Origin: Alphaproteobacteria bacterium
GTDB taxonomy: Bacteria > Pseudomonadota > Alphaproteobacteria > UBA9219
Direction: 5' to 3'
NCBI GenBank assembly: GCA_028690155.1
Contig: JAQVBU010000007.1
Coordinates: 60,031 to 124,030 of the forward strand
DNA: 64,000 bases
In this document: piece by piece, positions 40,188 through 49,141 of the stretch
Position numbering within the stretch: position 1 is the stretch's first letter
Layout: each line of letters starts with the position of its first letter
Made by a program: the position numbers and the translations under genes
Notes under the pieces: generated by a model
Database searches by the model: none
Seen by the model: the letters and a program-made list of their open reading frames with translations, nothing else
Told to the model about the DNA's origin: nothing

Positions 40188-41882
40188 ATGCTGACGCGCC
40201 TTGTTATTTCAAATGTGGTTCTTATTGAGAAGCTGGCTTTGTCTTTCGACGGGGGCCTGAACGTTTTTACGGGCGAGACGGGGGCCGGCAAGTCGATTGT
40301 CCTCGACGCGCTGGGGCTGGCCTTGGGCGGACGAAGCGACGCCGGACTTGTGCGCGCTGGCGCCGGGCAGGCCTCGGTGACGGCGGAATTTTCTTTGAAC
40401 GAGAACCATCCTGTTTTCTCCTTGGCGCGCGAGCAGGGGTTGGATGCCGGGAACCCGATCCTTTTGCGGCGTGTGGTCGGCCAAGACGGCAAGAGCCGCG
40501 CGTTTTTCAACGATCAGCCCATCGGGGTCGGCCTGTTAAGGCAGTTCGGCGAGACACTTTTGGAAATTCACGGACAGTTTGACACGCAAGGGCTTCTGAA
40601 TGCGGGAACGCATAGGGCGTTGCTGGATTCCTTCGGCCGTTTGTCGGATTTGTGCGCGGAAACGGTACGGGCCTTTGCCGCATGGAAGGAAGCCGTAGCC
40701 GAGGAAAAAGTGGTCCGGGAAGCGCATGCCCGCGCCATGGCCGAGGAGTCGTTTCTGCGCGGCTCGGTGGACGATCTGACGGCGCTTGATCCCCATCCGG
40801 GCGAGGCAGAGACGTTGGCGGCCGAACGCGCGACGCTTCAGCATCGCGAGAAGATCGCCGAAGCCCTGACGTCGGTCCTAACGCTTTTGGACGGCGAGCG
40901 TGGCGCGGTGTCGTCGTTGGCGCAGGCGGCCAAGGCGATGGCGCGGGTGGCGGACAAGGCGCCGGGGCTTTCGGACGTTCTTGGCGGCCTGGATCGGGCG
41001 TTGAACGAGGCGACCGAGGCATCCCAAGCGGCGGGGCATTTTTTCTCGGAGCTGGATTCCGGTCCCGACGCGCTGCAGAAACTTGACGATCGCCTGTTTG
41101 CCTTGAGGGCGGCGGCGCGCAAACATAATGTGCCGGTTGATTCCTTGCAGGATGTCTTGGAGGATTTTTCGGCGCGGTTGGCTTTGTTGACGGACGAAAG
41201 CGCACGGTTGGCTCAATGCGCCGCCCAAGCGGATCAGGCGTTCGACGCTTATCGAAAACAGGCCGAGAGGTTGAGCGCAAAAAGACGACTGGCGGCGAAA
41301 ACGCTCGAAAAAGAAGTTAATCGGGAACTTCCGCCCCTTAAGTTGGACCAAGCTCGGTTTGCGGTCGATATCCTACCGTTGGACGAAGCTCAGTGGGGCG
41401 CCGAGGGAACGGACCGTGTCATGTTTTTGGCGACGACGAACAAAGGATCGCTGCCGGGGCCTTTGCAGAAGATTGCCTCGGGTGGGGAGCTGGCGCGTTT
41501 CATGTTGGCTTTGAAAACGGTTTTGGCTGCGGCGGATCCCGTGCCGGTTTTGGTTTTTGACGAAGTCGATGCGGGAATTGGCGGCGCGGTTGCCTCGGCG
41601 GTCGGGGAACGGCTTGCCGGTTTGGCCGCCGACGTTCAGATTTTGGTCGTGACCCACAGCCCGCAGGTTGCCGCGCGCGGCGACCATCATTGGAAGCTGG
41701 CCAAAAGGATTGAGGGAGAGAAAACCTTAACGGAGGCGACATGTCTCGACCGGGGGGCGCGCTGCGAGGAGATTGCCCGGATGCTGGCCGGAACCGAAGT
41801 GACGGAGGCGGCCCGTCGAGCGGCCGAAAGCCTTTTGGATGAAACAAAGTCCCCATCATTCCGGAAAAAGGCCAAAAAATAA
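40188..41882 (+). CDS. recN: DNA repair protein RecN
   Basis: RecN (564 aa) is an SMC-like ATPase for double-strand break repair. It has the N-terminal Walker A (FTGETGAGKSIVLDALGLAL), a central coiled coil (residues ~170-370), and the C-terminal signature and Walker B block (IASGGELARFMLALKTVL, VLVFDEVDAGIGG). The start at 40188 gives the usual MLTRLVISNVVLIEKL opening; a GTG at 40170 would add six residues. Confidence 0.96.
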   Translation: MLTRLVISNVVLIEKLALSFDGGLNVFTGETGAGKSIVLDALGLALGGRSDAGLVRAGAGQASVTAEFSLNENHPVFSLAREQGLDAGNPILLRRVVGQDGKSRAFFNDQPIGVGLLRQFGETLLEIHGQFDTQGLLNAGTHRALLDSFGRLSDLCAETVRAFAAWKEAVAEEKVVREAHARAMAEESFLRGSVDDLTALDPHPGEAETLAAERATLQHREKIAEALTSVLTLLDGERGAVSSLAQAAKAMARVADKAPGLSDVLGGLDRALNEATEASQAAGHFFSELDSGPDALQKLDDRLFALRAAARKHNVPVDSLQDVLEDFSARLALLTDESARLAQCAAQADQAFDAYRKQAERLSAKRRLAAKTLEKEVNRELPPLKLDQARFAVDILPLDEAQWGAEGTDRVMFLATTNKGSLPGPLQKIASGGELARFMLALKTVLAAADPVPVLVFDEVDAGIGGAVASAVGERLAGLAADVQILVVTHSPQVAARGDHHWKLAKRIEGEKTLTEATCLDRGARCEEIARMLAGTEVTEAARRAAESLLDETKSPSFRKKAKK

Positions 41883-41962
41883 GCGAAAAAATTCCTTCGC
41901 TTCGCGGAAAAGGCTTGATATAAAGCCTGCCTGTTCAGGAAAAAGGCACATCTTGATCTTGA

Positions 41963-42036
41963 GCGGGTGTAGCTCAATGGTAGAGCCCCAGCCTTCCAAG
42001 CTGGTCACGTGGGTTCGATTCCCATCACCCGCTCCA
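41963..42036 (+). tRNA. tRNA-Gly (anticodon TCC)
   Basis: The full cloverleaf reads GCGGGTG acceptor, GCTCAATGGTAGAGC D-arm, CCAGC-CTTCCAA-GCTGG anticodon arm (TCC), GTGGGTTCGATTCCCAT T-arm and encoded CCA. The acceptor and D-arm are the same as in the tRNA-Gly at 52793. Confidence 0.96.
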
Positions 42037-42073
42037 GCACGGTGGCCGTGCATCCATTCGTTTTTTCAGGATC
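42037..42073 (+). terminator. Terminator after tRNA-Gly
   Basis: GCACGG-TGG-CCGTGC directly follows the CCA end, and a TTTTTT run lies about 12 bases further on. The gap between stem and T-run makes it a moderate candidate. Confidence 0.5.
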
Positions 42074-42227
42074 TATGGATAGATCGTTTCAGAAAGGGCT
42101 GATTTGCGCGCGCCTTTGGAGACCGGGCGCGGCGTTTGCCTTTGTTCTCCGGACCGGCGTTTTTTTCTTCTTTTAAGACGCCTGGCGCATTAATTTAGCC
42201 TTACCCAGACGTTTTGCATGAGGCTGT

Positions 42228-43112
42228 ATGAGAAAAGTTCTTATTCTTGGGGCGACCGGCATGATCGGGAACGGTTTGTTTCGTGCCCTTGTGCCGGGTG
42301 GGGATTTGGATGTTTGCGGCACCGTACGTGCGCCTTCCGATCGTTCTCTTTTCGATTCCGCGGAGGCCGAGCGCTTGATTCCAGGCGTTTTCGCCGAAGA
42401 TTGGGATGGGCTTAGCCGTCTTCTGGCCGAGAGGCGGCCGGACGTTGTGATTAACGCCATCGGTATTGTCAAACAACTCGACGCGGCCAAAGATTCCTTA
42501 AAGGTTCTTTCGTTGAACAGTTTGTTCCCGCACAAGCTGGCCCTTTTGTGCCGCCTTGCCGGGAGCCGTTTGATCCAGATTAGTACGGATTGCGTTTTTT
42601 CCGGGAAAGACGGCCGTTATCGCGAAACCGATAGTGCCGATGCGACGGATCTTTATGGCCGGGCTAAATTTCTTGGGGAGATCGACTACCCGAACACCGT
42701 GACGTTGCGAACATCGACCATAGGCTCCGAGCTGCGGAGCGGGCACGGCTTGATGGAATGGTTCTTGTCGCAGGAAGGAACCGTTCGCGGTTTTACCAAG
42801 GCCCTTTATTCGGGCGTTCCGACAATCGAATTGGGTCGTGTTATACGTGAGCATGTCTTGCCCAATGAAACCCTTCAGGGGTTGTACCACGTTTCCTCCA
42901 AGCCCATCAGCAAATATGATCTTCTGTGCTTGGTTAAGGAGGCTTGCGGCAAGGCGGTCGATATTGTCCCCGATGATACGGTTTGCGTTGACCGTTCGCT
43001 CGATGGCGGAAAGTTTAAGGCGGCGACGGGGTATGAGGCGGCTTCATGGCCCGATCTGGTTAAGCTGATGGTGCCGGAGTTAAAAAGGGCCATGGCTCCC
43101 GACGGCGGCTAG
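42228..43112 (+). CDS. RmlD-type dTDP-sugar/NDP-sugar reductase
   Basis: The 294-aa enzyme is a short-chain dehydrogenase of the extended type. It has a Rossmann start (KVLILGATGMIGNGLFRAL), a central VINAIGIVKQ block and the STDCVFSGKDGRYRETD motif of dTDP-4-dehydrorhamnose reductases. The active-site YxxxK is seen as YGRAKFLGE. It starts the surface-glycan cluster. The true substrate is not fixed, because the rest of the rhamnose pathway (rmlABC) is absent from the window. Confidence 0.88.
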   Translation: MRKVLILGATGMIGNGLFRALVPGGDLDVCGTVRAPSDRSLFDSAEAERLIPGVFAEDWDGLSRLLAERRPDVVINAIGIVKQLDAAKDSLKVLSLNSLFPHKLALLCRLAGSRLIQISTDCVFSGKDGRYRETDSADATDLYGRAKFLGEIDYPNTVTLRTSTIGSELRSGHGLMEWFLSQEGTVRGFTKALYSGVPTIELGRVIREHVLPNETLQGLYHVSSKPISKYDLLCLVKEACGKAVDIVPDDTVCVDRSLDGGKFKAATGYEAASWPDLVKLMVPELKRAMAPDGG

Positions 43113-43161
43113 AGGCCCTTCCGGGTTTGTTTCCGCTCGATTTTTTCTTAAAAAGGTGACT

Positions 43162-44388
43162 ATGCGTATTCTTATTCTGACCCAGTGGTTTCAGCCGGAA
43201 CCTTTTTTAAAGGGTCTTTGTTTTGCTAAAGAACTTCGAAATCAAGGGCATGACGTTCATGTGTTGACGGGCTATCCGAATTATCCTTCGGGCAAGCTTT
43301 ATCCAGGGTACACGATAAAGGGTGTTTTGCGCGAAACGATGGATGGCGTGCCGATTACGCGCGTGCCTCTTTATCCAAGTCATAACAAGTCAAAAATTGC
43401 GCGGGCGGCGAATTATCTCAGCTTCGCCTTCTGCGCCATGGTTGTCGGTGTGTTCATGCGTTTCAAGCCGGATGTGATTTACGCCTATCATCCGCCGCTG
43501 ACGGTGGATATCGCGGGATGCCTTATCGGGTTCTTTCGACGTGTTCCCGTCGTCGTCGACGTTCTCGATCTTTGGCCGGATACGTTGGCCGCCAGCGGTA
43601 TTCTCAAGAACAGGACCCTTTTGAAGACGATCGGTTGGCTGGCGCAAAGAATTTATCGTCAGGCGGCGGCCATCGTTGTGCCGACGGAAGGCTATTACAA
43701 GAAATTTTTGACGCGTGGCGTGCCTCAGAAGAAGCTTCATCTGATTCATAATTGGTGCGACGAAGAGGCTCTTGCGCAGCGGTCTTTGTCGCAGCCCGGT
43801 TTGCTCGCGTCGTTCAAGGGAAGATTTACGGTTGTCTATGCGGGAAACATGGGGCCGGCGCAGGCGTTGTTTCGCGTGTTAGACGCGGCGGCCCTTCTTA
43901 AAAAGAAGCGCGATGACATTCAGTTCGTTTTTGTCGGCGATGGTCTGGATTCCACCGCCTTGAAAAAGGATGCGTCCGCGCGTCAACTTTCCAACGTGTC
44001 CTTCTTTCCGCAGATGCCTATGAACGAAGTCGGCCATGTCCTTGACGCGGCCGACGCTTTGCTCGTGCATTTGCGCGTCGATCCTTTGTTCACGATTACC
44101 ATTCCGTCCAAGACGCAGGCGTATCTTTTTGCGGGCAAGCCGATTGTCATGGCGGTCGCGGGGGATGCAAAGTCGTTGATCTTGCGCGCGCAGGCCGGGG
44201 TTTGCGCCGTACCGGAGGATCCCCATTCTCTTGTCCAAGCGGTTGAATCGCTCGCGGATCTTTCGGAATCCGAACGGGTTGCTATGGGGAAGAGGGGGCG
44301 GCTTTATTACGATGAAAATTTGTCTCTGAAAATCGGCACACGCTTGATGGCGGCGGTTTTCGCGTCGTGCGTCAAAAGAGGACGGTGA
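43162..44388 (+). CDS. GT4 glycosyltransferase, WbuB-like
   Basis: The 408-aa GT-B enzyme begins RILILTQWFQPEPFLKGLCFAKEL and has the HVLTGYPNYPSGKLYPGY acceptor-side motif of the WbuB subfamily (fucosamine transferases). The donor domain has VVYAGNMGPAQALFRVLDAA and a YLFAGKPIVMAVAGDA block. The start at 43162 has AAAAAGGTG upstream. It probably extends the lipid-linked repeat unit begun by the sugar transferase at 45531. Confidence 0.9.
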   Translation: MRILILTQWFQPEPFLKGLCFAKELRNQGHDVHVLTGYPNYPSGKLYPGYTIKGVLRETMDGVPITRVPLYPSHNKSKIARAANYLSFAFCAMVVGVFMRFKPDVIYAYHPPLTVDIAGCLIGFFRRVPVVVDVLDLWPDTLAASGILKNRTLLKTIGWLAQRIYRQAAAIVVPTEGYYKKFLTRGVPQKKLHLIHNWCDEEALAQRSLSQPGLLASFKGRFTVVYAGNMGPAQALFRVLDAAALLKKKRDDIQFVFVGDGLDSTALKKDASARQLSNVSFFPQMPMNEVGHVLDAADALLVHLRVDPLFTITIPSKTQAYLFAGKPIVMAVAGDAKSLILRAQAGVCAVPEDPHSLVQAVESLADLSESERVAMGKRGRLYYDENLSLKIGTRLMAAVFASCVKRGR

Positions 44389-44406
44389 GGCGTCAGATCA
44401 GAGGCG

Positions 44407-45531
44407 TCACTTCTTTTGTGCCTTGATAACCGAAACGACCCGCGCGACATCGTCTTCATCCATTTCCGTTCCTGAAGGAAGACACAGGCCTTGGTTGAAA
44501 AGGCCTTCGCAGACTGAGCCGCCGACCATGGGGGCGTCCTTAAAAAGCGGCTGCATATGCATCGGTTTCCACAAAGGCCGCGATTCGATGTCTTCTTTTT
44601 CAAGAGCCAGCCGAACATCTTCGTACGTCGCGCCAAAGTGCGCCGGATCGATCAGGATAACCGTCAGCCACCGATTGCCTTGGCCGTAAGGCGCTTCCGG
44701 CATGAAGCTTATCCCATCCACATCCGTCAGCGCTTCTTCATACAGCGTGAAAATTTCCCGCCGCCGCTTGACTCGTTCCGCCACGACCTCCATCTGACCG
44801 CAGCCGATGGCGGCCACGACGTTGCTCATCCTGTAATTGTAGCCGTAGGTCGTATGCTGATAATAAGGGGCCGGATCCCGTGCTTGGTGCGAAAGGAAAT
44901 GTGCCCGTTCGACAAGCTTCGGGTTATGAGAGGCCAGCATGCCGCCTCCCGACGTCGTGATGATTTTGTTGCCGTTGAACGAAAAGGCGGCCATCAACGC
45001 GCCGTCGCCGCAATGCCGGTTTTTATAACGTCCCCCTACGGCTTCGGCTCCGTCCACGACGACGGGAATGCCATAGGGTTTGCAACAGTCTAAGATGGCG
45101 TCCAAGTCGCAGCTTTGTCCATAAATGTCCGTAGGGACGACGACTTTGGGAAGGGTCCCTTTCTTGGCGTCATCGGCCAACGCTTGCGCCAAAAGATTCG
45201 GATCCATGGTCCATGTTAAGGGGTCGCTGTCGATAAAGACGGGCGTCGCTTTTTCAAAAAGGGCCGGGGTGACTCCGCCGATAAACGTTAGGCTTGCGTA
45301 GTAAACGCGGTCGCCCTGTTCGACGTCAAGCAGCCTTAGGGCCAAATGAAGCGCCGCCGTACCGCAGCTTACCGCCGTCGCATGAGGGATTCCGGTAAAC
45401 GTCGCGAACCGTTTTTCAAATTTCATCAGCATCGGTCCCGTTGGCGCGATGTAATTCGAGTCAAAGACGTCGCGGATGAAGTCGAGCTCCTTGCCGCCCA
45501 TGTGCGGCGGAGAAAGAAAAAGGCGTGCCAT
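44407..45531 (-). CDS. DegT/DnrJ/EryC1/StrS sugar aminotransferase
   Basis: This PLP enzyme (374 aa) adds an amino group to an NDP-4-keto sugar. The family opening (RLFLSPPHMGGKELDFIRDVFDSNYIAPTGPML) and the PLP-lysine region FSFNGNKIITTSGGGMLAS are clear. PglE-type enzymes of this class work in bacillosamine synthesis, and the neighbour is a PglC-type transferase, so an N,N-diacetylbacillosamine-like sugar is possible. The acetyltransferase (PglD) and dehydratase (PglF) are not in the window. Confidence 0.92.
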   Translation of the reverse strand: MARLFLSPPHMGGKELDFIRDVFDSNYIAPTGPMLMKFEKRFATFTGIPHATAVSCGTAALHLALRLLDVEQGDRVYYASLTFIGGVTPALFEKATPVFIDSDPLTWTMDPNLLAQALADDAKKGTLPKVVVPTDIYGQSCDLDAILDCCKPYGIPVVVDGAEAVGGRYKNRHCGDGALMAAFSFNGNKIITTSGGGMLASHNPKLVERAHFLSHQARDPAPYYQHTTYGYNYRMSNVVAAIGCGQMEVVAERVKRRREIFTLYEEALTDVDGISFMPEAPYGQGNRWLTVILIDPAHFGATYEDVRLALEKEDIESRPLWKPMHMQPLFKDAPMVGGSVCEGLFNQGLCLPSGTEMDEDDVARVVSVIKAQKK

Positions 45532-46181
45532 TAAAGACCCTTGTTTAAAGACATAACGTTTGTTTCTTTATGTTTTGCGCGGACGTAATCGTCAAAGCGC
45601 GACATCGTCGCTTCGCCTTCGGCATGAATGCCTCGGCGCGACAGAACGGAGCCAAGCGTAGCCCAAGCGATGGTCAAGTCAAGCCAAAGACTCCAACGCT
45701 CGACATAGGCGACGTCGAAGGCCAGCTTTTCCTCCCAGTTCAACGCGTTTCGGCCATGGACTTGGGCCAGTCCCGTAAGACCGGGGCGTACGCGATGGCG
45801 TTTTTTTTGGACCTCATCGTAGAAAGGAAGATACTCCGGCAAGAGGGGGCGAGGCCCGATAAAGCTCATCTCCCCCTTCAGGATGTTAAACAGTTCGGGA
45901 AGTTCATCAAGGCTTGATGCCCTCAACGCTTTACCGAAGGGCGTTAACCGTTGAGCGTCGTCAAGAAGCTTCCCCTCTTTGTCCCGGCTGTTCCGCATGG
46001 AGCGAAATTTAAAGAGCGTGAACGGCTTTTCATTTTTTCCGATGCGTGTTTGGCGGAAAAGAACGGGGCGGCCGAGTTTGATCCAGATGCTTAGGGCAAG
46101 CCCTGCCATCAAGGGAACTGTGACGACAAGAAGGAACAGGGCGGCAATAAAGTCGACAAGACTTTTTAGGGCGCGTTGCAT
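45531..46181 (-). CDS. Short sugar-1-phosphate transferase, PglC type
   Basis: The 216-aa enzyme is the minimal form of polyprenyl-phosphate phosphoglycosyltransferase. It has one N-terminal re-entrant helix (IAALFLLVVTVPLMAGLALSIWI) and the catalytic block with GRPVLFRQTRIGKNEKPFTLFKFRSM, SLDELPELFNILKGEMSFIGPRPLLPEY and RPGLTGLAQVHGRN. It shares one base with the aminotransferase gene, consistent with an operon making and transferring a modified sugar. Confidence 0.94.
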   Translation of the reverse strand: MQRALKSLVDFIAALFLLVVTVPLMAGLALSIWIKLGRPVLFRQTRIGKNEKPFTLFKFRSMRNSRDKEGKLLDDAQRLTPFGKALRASSLDELPELFNILKGEMSFIGPRPLLPEYLPFYDEVQKKRHRVRPGLTGLAQVHGRNALNWEEKLAFDVAYVERWSLWLDLTIAWATLGSVLSRRGIHAEGEATMSRFDDYVRAKHKETNVMSLNKGL

Positions 46182-46188
46182 GGAAAAC

Positions 46189-47427
46189 CTAAAAAGGTTG
46201 TTTCGTGGCGGGCTTTGAGTAGCTCATCGCCCAGCCTAGGGCAAGCCAGAAGGGAATGGCAACCCAATTGTTGAAAAAGCCCGTCGTGATGAACAGGGGC
46301 ATAAGCCGCATGGCCAGCATGGCGCCAAGCCCCCAAAAAATGAGGTCTGTCCTGTGAGAAAGAACGCTTTTCCCCATGCTGAAAAAAAGGACAAAGCCGA
46401 ATCCGATAAAGCCCAGAAGTCCGATAACGCCTTCTTCCGAAAACCACTCCATATAGGCGTTGTGCGGGTGAGTATAGCAGCGCAAGTACTCGGTATCCGG
46501 TACCGTTACGGGCCCAAAGCGTTCTTCGGGACACAGGACGCGAAACTGCTTTATGCCGACGCCGAAAAGGGGATTCGTCATGCCGACGTCAAGGGCGCTG
46601 CGCCAAACAAGGGCGTAGGGGGATTCCGTCTTTTCTTTCATGGTTTCAAGCGTGGAGGCGAACTGCCGTTCGGCCAGATGCGGCGATTGGGCCAAGAGGA
46701 TGCCGAGCCCGAGAAGGGCGGCAAAAGCCGAAAGCCCGTAAGCGGGTTTGGCGCGCACCAGAAAGAAAAGCCACACGGCGACGATGAAAGCCGCAAAGAG
46801 GAACCCCATACGGTCGCCGCTGAGAAAGACGGCTTCGAAACTTATGGTAGTTACGAGGAAGGAGAGGAGAAATTTTTTCTTTTGAAGAAGCCAGAAAAGA
46901 ACCGGGGCGAAAAGGTTGGCGATCGTCATGCCGAGGATCGGGCGGTTGTAAGGGCCTGTCAGGCGCGTTTCGTACCACCATGTATGGCCGAGCACGTCAT
47001 AACCGGTGATGTATTGGATGATGGCGTCGGAAGAAAGAAAAAGAACGGCGGCGGTTAAACTTTGCAGAAGCCTTGTGCGGCCTTTTTCTTCGGCCAGCGT
47101 CCAGTCGGCCAAACTTGCGGCGAAAACGATGTAGCGCACCCAAACGAAAGCCGCCCAAAGAGCATCGCCCGGCATGCCGGGAATAAATGCGGCGCGAACG
47201 ACGGTATAGAGCCATAAAAGAAGCGCCGCGACTACCCACGGTTTTTTAACCCAGCCCCATTTTTTATGGAGGGCGCTGTCGGCGAAGAAAAGAAGCGCTG
47301 TTGCCGACACGAGGACATCGGCGGGCGCGCGTCCGACGACCAGGGCGAGCGGTATCAGGATCGTGAGCCAAGTTCCCCAATTTTCGAGCGATCCAAGGGC
47401 TTTTTTAATATTTGTTTCTTTTTTCAT
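46189..47427 (-). CDS. O-antigen ligase/polymerase family membrane protein
   Basis: This 412-aa protein has about ten transmembrane segments and the Wzy_C core. A long periplasmic loop contains ALVWRSALDVGMTNPLFGVGIKQFR and then THPHNAYMEWFSEEGVIGLLG, whose paired His residues are typical of WaaL and Wzy. It joins or polymerises glycans made by the cluster. The start at 47427 is preferred over 47493, which would overlap the divergent tlpA-like reading frame. Confidence 0.88.
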   Translation of the reverse strand: MKKETNIKKALGSLENWGTWLTILIPLALVVGRAPADVLVSATALLFFADSALHKKWGWVKKPWVVAALLLWLYTVVRAAFIPGMPGDALWAAFVWVRYIVFAASLADWTLAEEKGRTRLLQSLTAAVLFLSSDAIIQYITGYDVLGHTWWYETRLTGPYNRPILGMTIANLFAPVLFWLLQKKKFLLSFLVTTISFEAVFLSGDRMGFLFAAFIVAVWLFFLVRAKPAYGLSAFAALLGLGILLAQSPHLAERQFASTLETMKEKTESPYALVWRSALDVGMTNPLFGVGIKQFRVLCPEERFGPVTVPDTEYLRCYTHPHNAYMEWFSEEGVIGLLGFIGFGFVLFFSMGKSVLSHRTDLIFWGLGAMLAMRLMPLFITTGFFNNWVAIPFWLALGWAMSYSKPATKQPF

Positions 47428-47564
47428 GGTGATAAGGGCGCTTTTCAGAAGGGCAGGAAGGTACAGTCTTGTCGGTCGGAACGCAACAGCCAATAAGGCC
47501 TTTGCACGCGGAAAGGCCTGAGGCTAAAGTCTGGTTCAGAAGCCAACAGTTAAGGAATGATGCG

Positions 47565-48164
47565 ATGAACGGGCGATCGGTATTTTTGTTAGCGGCGATT
47601 GTTACGGGAAGCTTGTGCTTGAGCCTTGCGGCGCACGCGGCTTCCGGCGTTGGCGAGGAAGCGTCGGCTTTCGTCGCGACGACGCGCGATGGATCGCTGT
47701 TTGATCTGTCAACGCGGCGGGACAAGGTCGTCCTCATAAATTTTTGGACGAGCTGGTGCAAGCCGTGTCACGAGGAGCTTCCTATCATCGAAGCCTTGTG
47801 GCGAAAATACAGATCACAGGGCCTTGCGGTGCTCACAATCAATGCCGATAATGCCCGCACGCGCAAGCAGGCGGAACAAGTCGCCGGATATTTTACCTTT
47901 CCGACCGCTATGATCGAAGCCGTGAAGAAGAACGACCTTTTGACCTTATCGTCCGTTCCTGTCACGTATTTGATCGGCAAAGACGGCGTTGTTCGGGATA
48001 TTTTCCAGCCCCCTCAAAATGCTTTTGTCGCCGAAGCCCTTGAGGCCCGGATCAAGGCGTTGCTTGACGAAAAGAAAGAGAAAAAAACGCCGGAAGAGCC
48101 TGCCGAAGAGAAGAAGGAGATCCCATCAAAATCAACCCCTGACAAAGCCGAAAGCTCGTCATGA
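47565..48164 (+). CDS. TlpA-like periplasmic thioredoxin
   Basis: This 199-aa protein has a signal peptide (SVFLLAAIVTGSLCLSLAAHA) and a thioredoxin fold with active site WTSWCKPCHEEL. Like TlpA and ResA it likely reduces disulfides in cytochrome c maturation or related work. A charged tail (DEKKEKKTPEEPAEEKKE) is unusual. The start at 47565 follows AAGGAATGATGCG and gives the signal peptide. Its stop overlaps the nnrD start (ATGA). Confidence 0.9.
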   Translation: MNGRSVFLLAAIVTGSLCLSLAAHAASGVGEEASAFVATTRDGSLFDLSTRRDKVVLINFWTSWCKPCHEELPIIEALWRKYRSQGLAVLTINADNARTRKQAEQVAGYFTFPTAMIEAVKKNDLLTLSSVPVTYLIGKDGVVRDIFQPPQNAFVAEALEARIKALLDEKKEKKTPEEPAEEKKEIPSKSTPDKAESSS

Positions 48165-49009
48165 GGATTTTTGGGCCTAAACGGCAACAAGCCGTTTCAG
48201 ACAACAGCCCGTCGTTATGGCGTCATGCCTTGCCTTGTCCCAAGCGCGACGATTACAAGTACAGCCGCGGGACGGTCTTGGTTCGTGGCGGTGCCGTGAT
48301 GACGGGCGCGGCGCGGTTGGCGGCGCGTGCAGCACAGCGTATGGGCGCAGGCCTTGTCACGTTGGCCGTGCCTGAGACAGCGCGTTCCATTTACGCCCAA
48401 GCCATGGAAAGCGTCATCGTTCGACCGGCGGATACGACGGTCGAATGGCGTTCGATCCTGGGAACAGGACGGCCTGCGGCGGCGTTGATCGGACCGGGGC
48501 TCGGCGCGGGCGATGGGACAAAAGCGGATGTTCTTGCGGCGTTGGAGCGTCGGCTTCCGACGGTCGTGGATGCGGACGGCCTAACGGCCTTTGCCGACGA
48601 TCCGTCGAAACTTTTGAAAGCGCTGCACGGCGGATGCGTGTTGACTCCGCACGAGGGCGAGTTCGCTCGGCTTTTCGGAATCTCGAAAGACGATAAGATT
48701 GCGCGAGCCAAGGTTGCCGCGCGATGGGCGGGGTGCGTGGTTCTTCTGAAGGGCGCCGATACGGTTATCGCGACACCGGACGGCAAGGTTCGCGTCAATC
48801 GTCACACGACGCCATGGTTGGCTACGGCGGGATCGGGAGATGTGCTGGCCGGTATGATCGCGGGCTTGATGGCTCAGGGTATGGTGCCGTTCGACGCGGC
48901 TTCGGCGGCGGCGTGGATGCATGGGGATGCCGCGCTTAGGGTTGGTGCAGGTCTTATTGCCGAGGACCTCGTTGCGGAAATTCCCTCTATTCTAAAGCAG
49001 TTTTTCTAA
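48161..49009 (+). CDS. nnrD: ADP/ATP-dependent NAD(P)H-hydrate dehydratase
   Basis: This 282-aa enzyme repairs hydrated NAD(P)H. It has the ribokinase-like YjeF C-terminal domain: YSRGTVLVRGGAVMTGAARLAARAA, ALIGPGLGAGDG, DADGLTAF, LTPHEGEFARLF and the phosphate-binding TAGSGDVLAGMIAGLMAQG. The N-terminal epimerase domain (NnrE) found fused in many bacteria is absent. The tail and stop region is duplicated: once as a 14-base tandem at 48995-49022 and again as a fragment at 49968. Confidence 0.93.
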   Translation: MRIFGPKRQQAVSDNSPSLWRHALPCPKRDDYKYSRGTVLVRGGAVMTGAARLAARAAQRMGAGLVTLAVPETARSIYAQAMESVIVRPADTTVEWRSILGTGRPAAALIGPGLGAGDGTKADVLAALERRLPTVVDADGLTAFADDPSKLLKALHGGCVLTPHEGEFARLFGISKDDKIARAKVAARWAGCVVLLKGADTVIATPDGKVRVNRHTTPWLATAGSGDVLAGMIAGLMAQGMVPFDAASAAAWMHGDAALRVGAGLIAEDLVAEIPSILKQFF

Positions 49010-49141
49010 AGCAGTTTTTCTAATCCGCGGGAAAGTTGTTAACGCTAATATAATTTTTCTTCGTGAAGGCTTTTGTAGCTGCTATTCTTGCAGTGCTGCT
49101 TTGGCGGCATTCGATTTGTCCTTATTTTAGGAGAGTTAATC

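Noticed and set aside
40507-41280. Open frame of 257 codons on the minus strand inside recN
   Set aside because: It is a shadow of recN, proline- and arginine-rich in the way typical of antisense frames.
46354-47058. Open frame of 234 codons on the plus strand inside the O-antigen ligase gene
   Set aside because: The opposite strand has clear membrane helices and Wzy_C motifs; this frame is charged and lacks any motif.
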